This document shows, piece after piece, positions 16,227-23,970 of a DNA stretch of 64,000 bases; position 1 is the first letter of the stretch; each line of letters starts with the position of its first letter. The notes under the pieces were generated by a model. The model was not told where the DNA came from. It was given only the letters and a program-made list of their open reading frames with translations, and did no database searches. Origin of the DNA: Paraburkholderia lacunae. Its GTDB lineage: Bacteria > Pseudomonadota > Gammaproteobacteria > Burkholderiales > Burkholderiaceae. Where the stretch lies: contig NZ_QHKS01000020.1 of the NCBI RefSeq assembly GCF_003353175.1, positions 62,001 through 126,000 on the forward strand, written 5' to 3'. The translations under genes were made by a program, and so were the position numbers.

Positions 16227-18017
16227 TCAAGTCTGGAAAACGTAAGTGCCGGGCGCGTCCGCCAGCGGCTGACCGTTCTCGCCGGCCGGCATCGGCGGCG
16301 GCGCCACGCGCTGCGGACTCGAATGCGCTTGGAGCCACTCGCTCCATGCGGGCCACCACGAGCCGTCCTGCACCGTGACGTCGGCCGCCCATTCATCGGG
16401 ACCGATACGCAGGTCGTCGGCCGCGCTGAGTTTCATTCTGAAGTGCCGGTGCGGATGCCCGGGCTCGCTGACGATGCCCGCGTTGTGACCGCCGCTCGCC
16501 AACACGAACGTGATGTCGGTATCGGAGAGGTTGTGGATCTTGTAGACGGATTGCCACGGCGCGATGTGATCGCGCTCCGTCCCCACCACGAACATCGGCG
16601 CGCGGATGTTGCGAATCGAGACAGGCCGCGCGTCGACCACGTATCGGCCGCTGGCCAGGTCGTTATCGAGAAAGAAGCGCCGCAGATACTCCGAATGCAT
16701 CCGGTAAGGCATGCGGGTCGCATCGGCATTCCAGGCCATCAGGTCGATCACCGGTTCGCGCTCGCCGAGCAGATAGTCGCGAATCACGCGCGACCAGATC
16801 AGATCGTTCGACTGGAGCAACTGGAACGCGCCGGACATCTGGCCGGCGGCAAGATAGCCTTGCGACCACATCATGCTTTCGAGGAAATAGACTTCGCTAT
16901 CGTCGATGAAAAGTTGCAGCTCGCCGGGCTCGGTGAAGTCCGTCTGCGCGGCAAACAGCGTGATCGAGGCGAGCCGTTCGTCGCCGGCTTCGGCCATCGC
17001 CGCCGCTGCGATCGACAGCAACGTGCCGCCGAGGCAATAGCCGGTTGCATGAATTCGCCGGGCCGGCACGATCCGCGAGACGGCGTCGAGCGCTGCCATC
17101 ACGCCTGATTGCCGGTAATCGTCGAGACCGAGATTGCGGTCTTCGCTATCCACGTTGCGCCACGAAATGCAGAACACCGTGTGGCCGTGCTCGACCAGGT
17201 AGCGAATCAGCGAGTTGTGCGGCGACAGATCCAGGATGTAGTACTTCATGATCCACGCCGGCACGATCAGGACGGGTTCGGCGAGAACCGCCTCGCTTGC
17301 CGGACTGTATTGGATAAGCTCGATCAGGCGATTGCGGAATACGACCTTGCCGGGCGTGACAGCGAGATTCACGCCGACCTTGAACTGCTCCATCCCGGCG
17401 GGGGGCTTGCCGCAGGCCGCGCGGTTCGCATCTTCGAACGCATTGCGGGCGCCCTGCGCCAGGCTCAGGCCACGTGTTGCCGCCGTGCGTTGGATGACTT
17501 CGGGGTTGGTGAGCGGAAAATTCGTCGGCGCCACCGTGTCGAGCAGCTGGCGCGCAACGAACGCCGCGACGTCCTCGTGGTGGCGCGTAGCGCCCGGCAC
17601 GTTGCGGGTTGCCGTATTCCACCACTGCTCGGCGAGCAGGAAACTCTGCTGCCACAGGCGGTAGGGTTCGATCTGCCATGAGTCGGCACGAAACCGGTGG
17701 TCAGCAGGGGACAGCTCTGCCAAAAGAGGCGCTGGCTGCCCGAGTGCAAGCTGGGCAAGATATTCGGATAGCCGTCTCACATTCGACACGTACAGCGATG
17801 CCAGTTCGAGCTGCTTGCCCGGCGCGACCGCGAGATGAATAAGCCAATCGGACAGCGCCGCGCCCAGCGCCGCAGGCGAGAGACCGGCGGTCATGCGCGC
17901 GATGAGCGCCTCCTTGGCGTGGTCCAGATCGCGAAACGCTTTGCTATCAAGTTTGGGCGCAGCGCCGCCCACGCTGGCGGGGGTTTCGGTGCAGACTGCT
18001 CGCGTGCGGGTGTCCAT
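16227..18017 (-). CDS. phaC: class I poly(3-hydroxyalkanoate) synthase
   Basis: 596 aa. Polymerises hydroxyacyl-CoA at the surface of PHA granules. The lipase-like box reads GYCLGG (catalytic Cys about 327), the catalytic Asp lies in GTERDHIAPW (about 483) and the His in SGGHNAG (about 511). The N-terminal PhaC_N region contains SPADHRFRADSW-type sequence. ATG 18017 is chosen for AAAGGAA upstream; the open frame beyond it belongs to other debris. It is first in the phaC-(maoC-pta)-ackA-fabI operon. An FNR-type box lies 224 bp upstream at 18235. Probably a second synthase in addition to the main phaCAB copy, which is not in this window. Confidence 0.93.
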   Translation of the reverse strand: MDTRTRAVCTETPASVGGAAPKLDSKAFRDLDHAKEALIARMTAGLSPAALGAALSDWLIHLAVAPGKQLELASLYVSNVRRLSEYLAQLALGQPAPLLAELSPADHRFRADSWQIEPYRLWQQSFLLAEQWWNTATRNVPGATRHHEDVAAFVARQLLDTVAPTNFPLTNPEVIQRTAATRGLSLAQGARNAFEDANRAACGKPPAGMEQFKVGVNLAVTPGKVVFRNRLIELIQYSPASEAVLAEPVLIVPAWIMKYYILDLSPHNSLIRYLVEHGHTVFCISWRNVDSEDRNLGLDDYRQSGVMAALDAVSRIVPARRIHATGYCLGGTLLSIAAAAMAEAGDERLASITLFAAQTDFTEPGELQLFIDDSEVYFLESMMWSQGYLAAGQMSGAFQLLQSNDLIWSRVIRDYLLGEREPVIDLMAWNADATRMPYRMHSEYLRRFFLDNDLASGRYVVDARPVSIRNIRAPMFVVGTERDHIAPWQSVYKIHNLSDTDITFVLASGGHNAGIVSEPGHPHRHFRMKLSAADDLRIGPDEWAADVTVQDGSWWPAWSEWLQAHSSPQRVAPPPMPAGENGQPLADAPGTYVFQT

Positions 18018-18234
18018 TGGGATTCCTTTGCGTTCGATTGCGCTTTGTTCAATGACGTCGTTGGATCGATGCGAAGCCGCTGGGAGACAACAGTCACGCC
18101 AGGAACGGTGTTCCGCACGCGGCCTATGCCTTAAAACCAGATGCACTGCGCTGACACAGCAAAAGACGCGCCGGGGTTGTGCGACGCAGCAATTGCCTGA
18201 TGATTGGACTTTAGTCGCCCGCAGGCCCCAACCT

Positions 18235-18248
18235 TTGATCTCGGTCAA
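18235..18248. promoter_or_regulatory. FNR-type box upstream of the phaC operon
   Basis: TTGAT-CTCG-GTCAA, one position from consensus. Centred about 224 bp before the phaC ATG, so if used it implies a long leader or a missed upstream exon-like ORF remnant. Confidence 0.65.
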
Positions 18249-18294
18249 TCGAAGTGGGAGCAGGGAAACTGGATAAACGATCGCTGAACGCTGC

Positions 18295-18446
18295 TTACGC
18301 GCGCTTGACGCGCGTGCCCGCGATACCGCTTGCCATATCTTCGATGTGGTCGAGCGAGCCGATGACTGCCGACGGGTTTCGGTCTCCAGATTGTGATGCG
18401 CGGGCAGGCAATGCATGAAGTATTGGTCAGCGGTCGGTCGAATCAA
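18295..18446 (-). pseudogene. possible ornithine carbamoyltransferase relic
   Basis: The minus strand reads DQYFMHCLPAHHNLETE. MHCLPA followed by HN and ET is the substrate-binding HCLP motif near the C-terminus of ornithine carbamoyltransferases (arcB/argF). The rest of the protein is absent and the frame after the motif does not match. A second minus-strand frame ends at TAA 18295-18297. Read as a deletion scar upstream of phaC; arginine deiminase genes are common anaerobic ATP sources, so a lost arc gene would fit the island, but only the one motif supports this. Confidence 0.4.
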
Positions 18447-18467
18447 ATCAGATGACGTTGAGCTTCG

Positions 18468-18505
18468 CGTAGGGTGTCCTACGTCGATGTAAGCGGTCCC
18501 CTACA
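18468..18505. promoter_or_regulatory. pair of GTAGG/CCTAC palindromes upstream of the flavodoxin gene
   Basis: Two adjacent inverted repeats: CGTAGG-GTGT-CCTACG (18468-18483) and TGTAAG-CGGTCC-CCTACA (18488-18505; one mismatch to TGTAGG-N6-CCTACA). The half-sites match the palindromes at 231 and 6675. They lie 136-173 bp upstream of ATG 18641 and about 450 bp upstream of phaC on the other strand. Confidence 0.55.
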
Positions 18506-18539
18506 CGCCAGGTATGGCGATGACGGTCAAGTCCGTCGC

Positions 18540-18553
18540 TTGACATGGATCAT
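18540..18553. promoter_or_regulatory. FNR-like box upstream of the flavodoxin gene
   Basis: TTGAC-ATGG-ATCAT, two positions from consensus, centred about 95 bp before ATG 18641 and 42 bp downstream of the TGTAGG-type pair, so both regulators could act on one promoter. Confidence 0.55.
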
Positions 18554-18640
18554 AAGCACGCTCTGATGCGCCCCTATGCTTGTGGCATGCACTGCGAGTC
18601 CCGCACGTGAACGCACTACAGGGGTGATGGGGAGGTTGGA

Positions 18641-19153
18641 ATGTCCGAAGCGAAAGTTCTTGTCGTCTATTTCTCACGTACCGGCACCACGCGGTTGCTC
18701 GCGCAGGCAGTTGCGAAAATGCTGTGCGCGGATCTCGAGGAGATTTGCGATCGCAGCAATCGCGCGGGAGTGGCCGGATATCTGCGCTCGCTCGTCGACA
18801 TCATCAGGAAGCGTCCCGTCGAAATCGTTCCAGCCGGACGTGATGTCGCGACGTACAACCTGGTCGTCATCGGCACGCCGGTCTGGGCCAGTTCGGTCTC
18901 GGCCCCGGTTCGCTCCTACCTCGTCGAGAACCGCGCGCGTCTTCCCCACGTTGCGTTCTTGTGCAGCTTCGGCGGACGAGGCGCGGACAAAGCGATGACG
19001 GAGATGCGCGAGCTTGCGGGTAAGCCGGCGATTGCCGAATGCAAAGTCACAGCAGCTCAAGCGCGGCGAGGTGCAAACGCCGCAGTGGCCGTTTTTGTCC
19101 GCGTGCTTAAAGGACACATCGCCAGATTCCAGGCACTTGAATGGATGTGCTGA
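18641..19153 (+). CDS. flavodoxin-family protein
   Basis: 170 aa flavodoxin-like fold. The FMN phosphate loop reads SRTGTTR after VLVVYF, and VVIGTPVWASSVSAPVRSYL is the typical second FMN-contacting region. Probably a flavin-dependent electron carrier or quinone reductase partner in the cytoplasm. ATG 18641 has GGGGAGG upstream. Stands alone, 22 bp before the lipoprotein gene. The promoter region carries both palindrome types of the island. Confidence 0.85.
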   Translation: MSEAKVLVVYFSRTGTTRLLAQAVAKMLCADLEEICDRSNRAGVAGYLRSLVDIIRKRPVEIVPAGRDVATYNLVVIGTPVWASSVSAPVRSYLVENRARLPHVAFLCSFGGRGADKAMTEMRELAGKPAIAECKVTAAQARRGANAAVAVFVRVLKGHIARFQALEWMC

Positions 19154-19175
19154 TTCGTCGAAGGATCGAGCGGAC

Positions 19176-19616
19176 ATGAAATACAGGCTGTTTCTCGTGC
19201 TTGCCGTCGCAGGGCTTGCGGCATGCACCACCCAGGCACGCGTTGCTGCGCTTCGCGATACCGAGGTCCAACTCGAGGAGGCGCGTGCCCACTCATGGGT
19301 AGATTGTTCCGCGCGCGCGGACTGTGATCGTCTATGGAGCTTGACGAAGACTTATGTCGCGCAATACTCGATAACACCGATCCGCCGCGCTGACGAAACG
19401 GCAATCGAAACGGCCGAGCCGCATACGTTCGGTGTGGTCTATGTATGGGCGACGAGGACAACCGACGATAGCGGCGCCTCGACGATCAGACTGAAAGCGA
19501 TGTGCCGGGGCATGTATCGCGCCGACGGCAATCCGGGCTGGCTGTACAGGACTTGCGCCGAACAGATTCGCGCAGTCGAAATGAACTTCCTCCCATTCAT
19601 TGGCGCTTCATCGTGA
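19176..19616 (+). CDS. small lipoprotein, unknown
   Basis: 146 aa. The N-terminal signal MKYRLFLVLAVAGLAACTTQ has a lipobox (GLAAC) with Cys 17, so it should be lipid-anchored in the envelope. The mature part has paired Cys residues (WVDCSARADC) and no repeat or domain I recognise. ATG 19176 follows flavodoxin by 22 bp, with AAGGA about 10 nt upstream. It is probably co-transcribed with the flavodoxin gene. Confidence 0.75.
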   Translation: MKYRLFLVLAVAGLAACTTQARVAALRDTEVQLEEARAHSWVDCSARADCDRLWSLTKTYVAQYSITPIRRADETAIETAEPHTFGVVYVWATRTTDDSGASTIRLKAMCRGMYRADGNPGWLYRTCAEQIRAVEMNFLPFIGASS

Positions 19617-19675
19617 CGGGTATCGGAGAAATCGATCTCCCGCTCACGCTTCTTTAAGGGTCATTTCCCACAGGT

Positions 19676-19689
19676 TTGATAGAGATCAG
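19676..19689. promoter_or_regulatory. FNR-type box upstream of the N-ATPase operon
   Basis: TTGAT-AGAG-ATCAG, one position from consensus, centred about 70 bp before the atpD ATG at 19753. This position fits direct activation. Confidence 0.7.
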
Positions 19690-19752
19690 TTTTTCGGCTG
19701 GCTGCGGCGGTATCTTGCGACTGTTCGAACGCGGCCGCATGGAGGCCCAACA

Positions 19753-21228
19753 ATGTCGGCTCATCTGGCAACACCACCCTCGACAATTCCGTCGGCCACT
19801 AGCAACGGTCATGTGGTCGCCGTGCGTGGCGCGGTTGTCGACGTCATGTTTGCCGACGACACGCTTCCCGCCGTCAACGACGCGCTCATGATCCTTTCGG
19901 ACGACCTCGCGCCGGTTCTCGCCGAGGTGCAAGCTCACCTGAGCGAAACAACCGTGCGTGCGCTAGCGCTGCAATCGACGGCGGGATTGCGGCGCGGCGC
20001 CCGCGTGAGCGTGGGCGGCGGACCCATTGAAGCGCCAGTCGGCGAAACTGTTCTGGGCAGGCTGCTGGATGTGACCGGGGCGACATGCGACGACGGCGAG
20101 ACCTTATCCCCGCATATCGAGCGCCGCCCGATTCATCGCGCAGCGCCGCCGCTCGCGTCGCAGAAAGGCACCACCACGCTTTTCGCCACGGGAATCAAGG
20201 TGATCGATCTGCTCGCGCCGCTCGCCCAGGGCGGCAAGGCGGCGATGTTCGGCGGAGCAGGGGTCGGCAAGACCGTGCTGGTGATGGAATTGATCCATGC
20301 GATGGTGGAGCGCTATCAGGGGATTTCCGTATTCGCGGGGGTCGGCGAACGCTCACGCGAAGGGCACGAAATGCTGCTCGATATGCGCACATCCGGCGTG
20401 CTGGCGCGCACCGTGCTGGTCTATGGACAGATGAACGAGCCGCCCGGCGCCCGCTGGCGCGTGCCCTTTACCGCGCTGACGATCGCTGAGTATTTCCGCG
20501 ACGAACGCCGGCAAAACGTTCTGCTGCTGATGGATAACGTGTTCCGTTTCGTGCAGGCGGGTGCGGAGGTGTCCGGCTTGCTGGGGCGCATGCCGTCCAG
20601 AGTCGGCTACCAGCCCACGCTCGCGAGCGAAGTCGCAAGTCTGCAGGAGCGCATCGTGTCGGTCGGCGACGTCTCGGTCACCGCAATCGAAGCGGTGTAC
20701 GTGCCAGCCGACGATTTCACCGACCCCGCAGTGACCGCGATCGCCGCGCACATCGACAGCATGGTCGTGCTGTCGCGCGCGATGGCCGCCGAAGGCATGT
20801 ATCCGGCGATCGATCCGATCGCCTCGTCGTCGATCCTGCTCGATCCGCTGGTGGTCGGCGAGGAGCATGCGGCGGTCGCCACCGAGGTGCGCCGGATCAT
20901 CGAACATTACCGTGAGCTGCAGGACGTCATCTCATTGCTCGGTATCGAGGAACTGGGTGCCGAGGACCGCACCCTCGTGGGGCGTGCGAGGCGCTTGCAG
21001 CGCTTCCTGACGCAGCCGTTTGCCGTGACCGAAGCCTTTACGAGCGAAGCGGGCCGTTCGGTGGCGCTCGCCGATACGATCGCCGGCTGCAAGGCGATTC
21101 TGGCAGGCGAGTGCGATGCGTGGCAGGAAAGCTCGCTTTACATGATCGGCACACTCGACGAGGGCCGCCTTAAAGAGCAAACCGCAGCGCAACGCGGCGT
21201 GGCCCAGGCCACGGAGCAGTCGAAATGA
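19753..21228 (+). CDS. atpD: N-ATPase subunit beta
   Basis: 491 aa catalytic subunit of the N-type rotary ATPase. Walker A is GGAGVGKT (about residue 166), followed by GERSREG, the Walker B segment NVLLLMDNVFRF and GRMPSRVGYQPTLASE. The DELSEED loop of ordinary beta subunits is degenerate (IEELGAED). ATG 19753 is chosen for GGAGG 8 nt upstream; an in-frame extension to 19600 overlaps the lipoprotein gene. It is the first gene of a nine-gene operon in the order atpD-C-Q-R-B-E-F-A-G, diagnostic of N-ATPases and unlike the usual atpIBEFHAGDC. An FNR box sits about 70 bp upstream. Confidence 0.95.
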   Translation: MSAHLATPPSTIPSATSNGHVVAVRGAVVDVMFADDTLPAVNDALMILSDDLAPVLAEVQAHLSETTVRALALQSTAGLRRGARVSVGGGPIEAPVGETVLGRLLDVTGATCDDGETLSPHIERRPIHRAAPPLASQKGTTTLFATGIKVIDLLAPLAQGGKAAMFGGAGVGKTVLVMELIHAMVERYQGISVFAGVGERSREGHEMLLDMRTSGVLARTVLVYGQMNEPPGARWRVPFTALTIAEYFRDERRQNVLLLMDNVFRFVQAGAEVSGLLGRMPSRVGYQPTLASEVASLQERIVSVGDVSVTAIEAVYVPADDFTDPAVTAIAAHIDSMVVLSRAMAAEGMYPAIDPIASSSILLDPLVVGEEHAAVATEVRRIIEHYRELQDVISLLGIEELGAEDRTLVGRARRLQRFLTQPFAVTEAFTSEAGRSVALADTIAGCKAILAGECDAWQESSLYMIGTLDEGRLKEQTAAQRGVAQATEQSK

Positions 21229-21683
21229 GCGGCACACCCTTGACGCTCACCTTGGCGACGCCGTCGCGTGTGTGGTTCGACGCTGTCGAGATCGTCTCCC
21301 TGCGCGCGGAAGATGAAAGCGGCTCGTTCGGCATCCGGGCGGGACATGCCGACTTCGTCACGTTGCTGACGCCCTCAGTGGTCCGCTGGACGTGTGCGGA
21401 CGGCTCGCTCCACTTCTGTGCGATCGATGGCGGGGTGCTGCTGGTCTCGCACGGAACGAAGGTATCCATTGCATGCAGGGAAGCGATCCCCGGCGACTCA
21501 CTGGAAAGTCTTGAAGCCGGCGTTCGCAGCCGCCACGCCAGCGACGCCGATGCCGCGCGGCGCGCCCGCGTCGACCAGTTGCGGTTGCATGCACGCGCCG
21601 TGCGCCAGATGCTGCGCTATCTGCGGCCGCGCGCAGGATCCGACGGCACGGTCGCGGAGAGCCTTGGAGGAACGCTGCGATGA
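21225..21683 (+). CDS. atpC: N-ATPase subunit epsilon
   Basis: 152 aa. The N-terminal beta-sandwich (LTLTLATPSRVWFDA, EDESGSFGIRAGHADFVT) fits epsilon subunits, followed by a helical tail rich in Arg, Ala and Asp. It overlaps atpD and atpQ by 4 nt each (ATGA), so translation is coupled. Links the rotor to the c ring. Confidence 0.88.
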   Translation: MSGTPLTLTLATPSRVWFDAVEIVSLRAEDESGSFGIRAGHADFVTLLTPSVVRWTCADGSLHFCAIDGGVLLVSHGTKVSIACREAIPGDSLESLEAGVRSRHASDADAARRARVDQLRLHARAVRQMLRYLRPRAGSDGTVAESLGGTLR

Positions 21684-21997
21684 ACGGGCGCCACGCCAGC
21701 GAGCGCAAGCTGCGGGAGCAACGGATCGCCGACGCCGCCCGCCAGGCCGCCGAGCGCGATTCGCGCGGGCGCGAGGAGCCTGAGCCGTCGCTCGGCAGCC
21801 GGCTTGGCCAGATCGGCATCCTCGGCTGGGCCATCGTCCTGCCGACGCTAATGGGCCTCGCGCTGGGGCGCTGGTTGGACCGGACGTTCGGCACGCGCGT
21901 GTTCTTCTCGGCGCCGCTGCTGATGATCGGCGCGGCGGTGGGCTTCTGGTCGGCATGGAAATGGATGCATCGCCAGCAACGGAACCATCATGAATAA
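21680..21997 (+). CDS. atpQ: N-ATPase accessory membrane protein AtpQ
   Basis: 105 aa: a charged N-terminal region (about 40 residues, rich in Arg and Glu), then two hydrophobic helices (GWAIVLPTLMGLALGRWL and FFSAPLLMIGAAVGFW). It is the AtpI-like protein that N-ATPase operons carry between epsilon and AtpR. Starts within the end of atpC (ATGA) and overlaps atpR by 8 nt. Confidence 0.82.
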   Translation: MNGRHASERKLREQRIADAARQAAERDSRGREEPEPSLGSRLGQIGILGWAIVLPTLMGLALGRWLDRTFGTRVFFSAPLLMIGAAVGFWSAWKWMHRQQRNHHE

Positions 21998-22271
21998 TCC
22001 ACTACCGTCGACGGCGACCCAACTCACGCTGGGGCTCGCAATCGGAACCGTGGCCGGGGCCTGGCATTTCATGTCGCTGCGCTGGAACTGCCCGTTGTTC
22101 GCAGCGGGCAAAGCGATGGCTGCACTGGCCTTGCAGCTTGCCAGGTTCGCGCTCACCAGCGCGCTGCTGCTGATGCTCGCGCATGACGGCGCGCTCGCGT
22201 TGCTTGCGGGCATGATGGGGTTTCTGCTGGCGCGTGCTGTCGCGGTGCGCCGCCATGGAGGTGGCCAATGA
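21990..22271 (+). CDS. atpR: N-ATPase accessory membrane protein AtpR
   Basis: 93 aa with three hydrophobic segments (LTLGLAIGTVAGAWHFMSL, MAALALQLARFALTSALLL and LALLAGMMGFLLARAV). AtpR is specific to N-ATPase operons and is thought to help assemble or stabilise the membrane rotor. Overlaps atpQ by 8 nt and atpB by 4 nt. Confidence 0.82.
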   Translation: MNNPLPSTATQLTLGLAIGTVAGAWHFMSLRWNCPLFAAGKAMAALALQLARFALTSALLLMLAHDGALALLAGMMGFLLARAVAVRRHGGGQ

Positions 22272-22966
22272 CCGCCTCGCCGTTGGCGACTGCGCCGCTG
22301 CTGCATATCGGTCCGCTATCCATTACGGAGCCGGTACTCGTCACCTGGGCGATCATGATTCTGGTGACCGCGGGGGCGGCCTTGCTGAGCCGAAGCCTGT
22401 CGATCGCGCCGACCCGGCGGCAAACCGCGCTTGAACTGCTGGTCGTGACGATCGACCAGCAGATTCGCGACACCATGCAAACCGGGCCCGCCACCTACCG
22501 TGCGTTGATCGGCACGCTCTTCATCTTCGTGCTGATCGCCAACTGGTCCGCGCTGGTGCCCGGAGTGACGCCGCCGACCGCGCATATCGAGACCGATGCC
22601 GCGCTGGCGCTGATCGTGCTGGGCGCCACAGTCTTCTACGCCATCCGCACGCGCGGCATGGCCGGCTACCTTGCGGCGTTCGCCGAGCCGAGCTGGATCA
22701 TGATCCCATTGAACGTCGTCGAGCAGATCACCCGGACGTTCTCACTCGTCGTTCGTCTGTTCGGCAACGTGATGAGCGGTGTGTTCGTGATCGGCATCAT
22801 CCTGTCGCTCGCAGGTCTGCTCGTACCCATTCCGCTGATGGCGCTGGACCTGCTTACCGGCGCCGTCCAGGCCTATATTTTTTCCGTGCTGGCGATGGTT
22901 TTCATCGGTGCGGCAATCAGCGATACCCATCAACAGGCCAGCATAAAAAAGGGCGAAATCTCATGA
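22268..22966 (+). CDS. atpB: N-ATPase subunit a
   Basis: 232 aa, multi-spanning. The essential Arg of the ion channel lies in SLVVRLFGNVMSG. The last helix has AYIFSVLAMVFIGAAI, as in subunit a of F-type enzymes. Overlaps atpR by 4 nt and atpE by 4 nt. Confidence 0.92.
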   Translation: MTASPLATAPLLHIGPLSITEPVLVTWAIMILVTAGAALLSRSLSIAPTRRQTALELLVVTIDQQIRDTMQTGPATYRALIGTLFIFVLIANWSALVPGVTPPTAHIETDAALALIVLGATVFYAIRTRGMAGYLAAFAEPSWIMIPLNVVEQITRTFSLVVRLFGNVMSGVFVIGIILSLAGLLVPIPLMALDLLTGAVQAYIFSVLAMVFIGAAISDTHQQASIKKGEIS

Positions 22967-23211
22967 ATAACCTCATCGAAGTTATCAGCATCGCCGCCGC
23001 GGCGCTCGCCGTGTCGTTCGGCGCGATCGGGCCGGCGCTTGCCGAAGGCCGCGCAGTCGCAGCCGCGATGGATGCGATCGCGCGGCAGCCGGACTCGTCC
23101 GGAACCGTGTCGCGCACGCTCTTCGTCGGGCTTGCAATGATCGAAACGATGGCGATCTATTGCCTGGTGATCGCATTGTTGCTGCTCTTCGCCAACCCGT
23201 TCGTCAAATAG
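22963..23211 (+). CDS. atpE: N-ATPase subunit c (rotor ring)
   Basis: 82 aa hairpin. Helix 1 has E28 (GPALAEGRA) in the place of Gln32 in Na+-binding c subunits, and helix 2 has E61, T62 and Y66 (MIETMAIY). Thus both helices carry a carboxylate. The same pattern belongs to the Burkholderia pseudomallei N-ATPase, whose c17 ring has been reported to be proton-specific, so I expect H+ transport here although the Thr/Tyr pair resembles a Na+ site. Overlaps atpB by 4 nt. Confidence 0.93.
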   Translation: MNNLIEVISIAAAALAVSFGAIGPALAEGRAVAAAMDAIARQPDSSGTVSRTLFVGLAMIETMAIYCLVIALLLLFANPFVK

Positions 23212-23220
23212 GCGGCGGCC

Positions 23221-23970
23221 ATGCGAATCGACTGGTCCACGCTCGCGCTGCAGACGATCAATGCGCTCGTGCTCATATGGCTGCTGGCGCGCTTTCTGTT
23301 CCGTCCGGTCGCGGACATCATCGCCGAGCGTCAGAAAGCGGCGCAAGCGCTGATCGCGGACGCCGACGCAGCGAAGCTCGCAGCAGTCCTCGAACGCGAT
23401 GCGGCAGTTCGTGAGACGCAGCGCCTCGTCGCGGCTCGGGCGGAGGGCTTGAAAACGATCGCTGCGGAGGTCGAGGGCGAGAAGGCCGCGCTGCTGGCGG
23501 CGGCGCATGCGGACGCGGACAGGCTGCGCGCGTCCGCCGCTGCCGAAACCGAGGCCGCGCGCATCGAACAGGAAAAACGTGTCGCGGACCGGGCGACGCA
23601 GCTCGCCGTCGATATCGCAGCGAAGCTGCTTGACCGGTTGCCTGACGGTACGCGCGTGAGCGGTTTTGTCGATGGTCTCGTCGACGGGGTCGCGCAACTG
23701 CCTGCCCAGGTTCGCGCGGAACTCGGCGCAAATGGCGTGGCGCTTTCGCTCGCCGCGCCGCGCGCGCTGAGCTTGGAGGAGCAGGAAATCTGCCGCGCCG
23801 CGCTCGCGACCTGTCTGAGCAGGCCGGTTGCCCTTCAGATAGAAGTCGATCCTTCGCTGATCGCCGGATTGGAACTGACGGCTGCCCACGCGGTAGTGCG
23901 CAACAGTTTCAAGGCAGATCTCGTGCAGATCGAAGCGGCGTTGCTGAGTGGCGATAATGGGCCCCGCTGA
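23221..23970 (+). CDS. atpF: N-ATPase subunit b with delta-like C-terminus
   Basis: 249 aa, far longer than a normal b subunit (about 160). Residues 1-30 are the membrane anchor (ALQTINALVLIWLLARFLF), about 31-125 an Ala/Glu/Arg-rich coiled coil as in b. The C-terminal portion (LSLEEQEICRAAL, then VALQIEVDPSLIAGLEL and RNSFKADLVQIEAALLS) follows the pattern of the delta subunit (OSCP) C-terminal domain. The operon has no separate atpH, so this gene seems to supply both functions. It lies 9 bp after atpE and overlaps atpA by 14 nt if atpA starts at 23957. Confidence 0.88.
   Translation: MRIDWSTLALQTINALVLIWLLARFLFRPVADIIAERQKAAQALIADADAAKLAAVLERDAAVRETQRLVAARAEGLKTIAAEVEGEKAALLAAAHADADRLRASAAAETEAARIEQEKRVADRATQLAVDIAAKLLDRLPDGTRVSGFVDGLVDGVAQLPAQVRAELGANGVALSLAAPRALSLEEQEICRAALATCLSRPVALQIEVDPSLIAGLELTAAHAVVRNSFKADLVQIEAALLSGDNGPR

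Noticed and set aside
22963..23211. Sodium-specific c ring
   Set aside because: Thr and Tyr of a Na+ site are present, but a second Glu replaces the Gln and the closest known enzyme, from B. pseudomallei, is reported as proton-specific.
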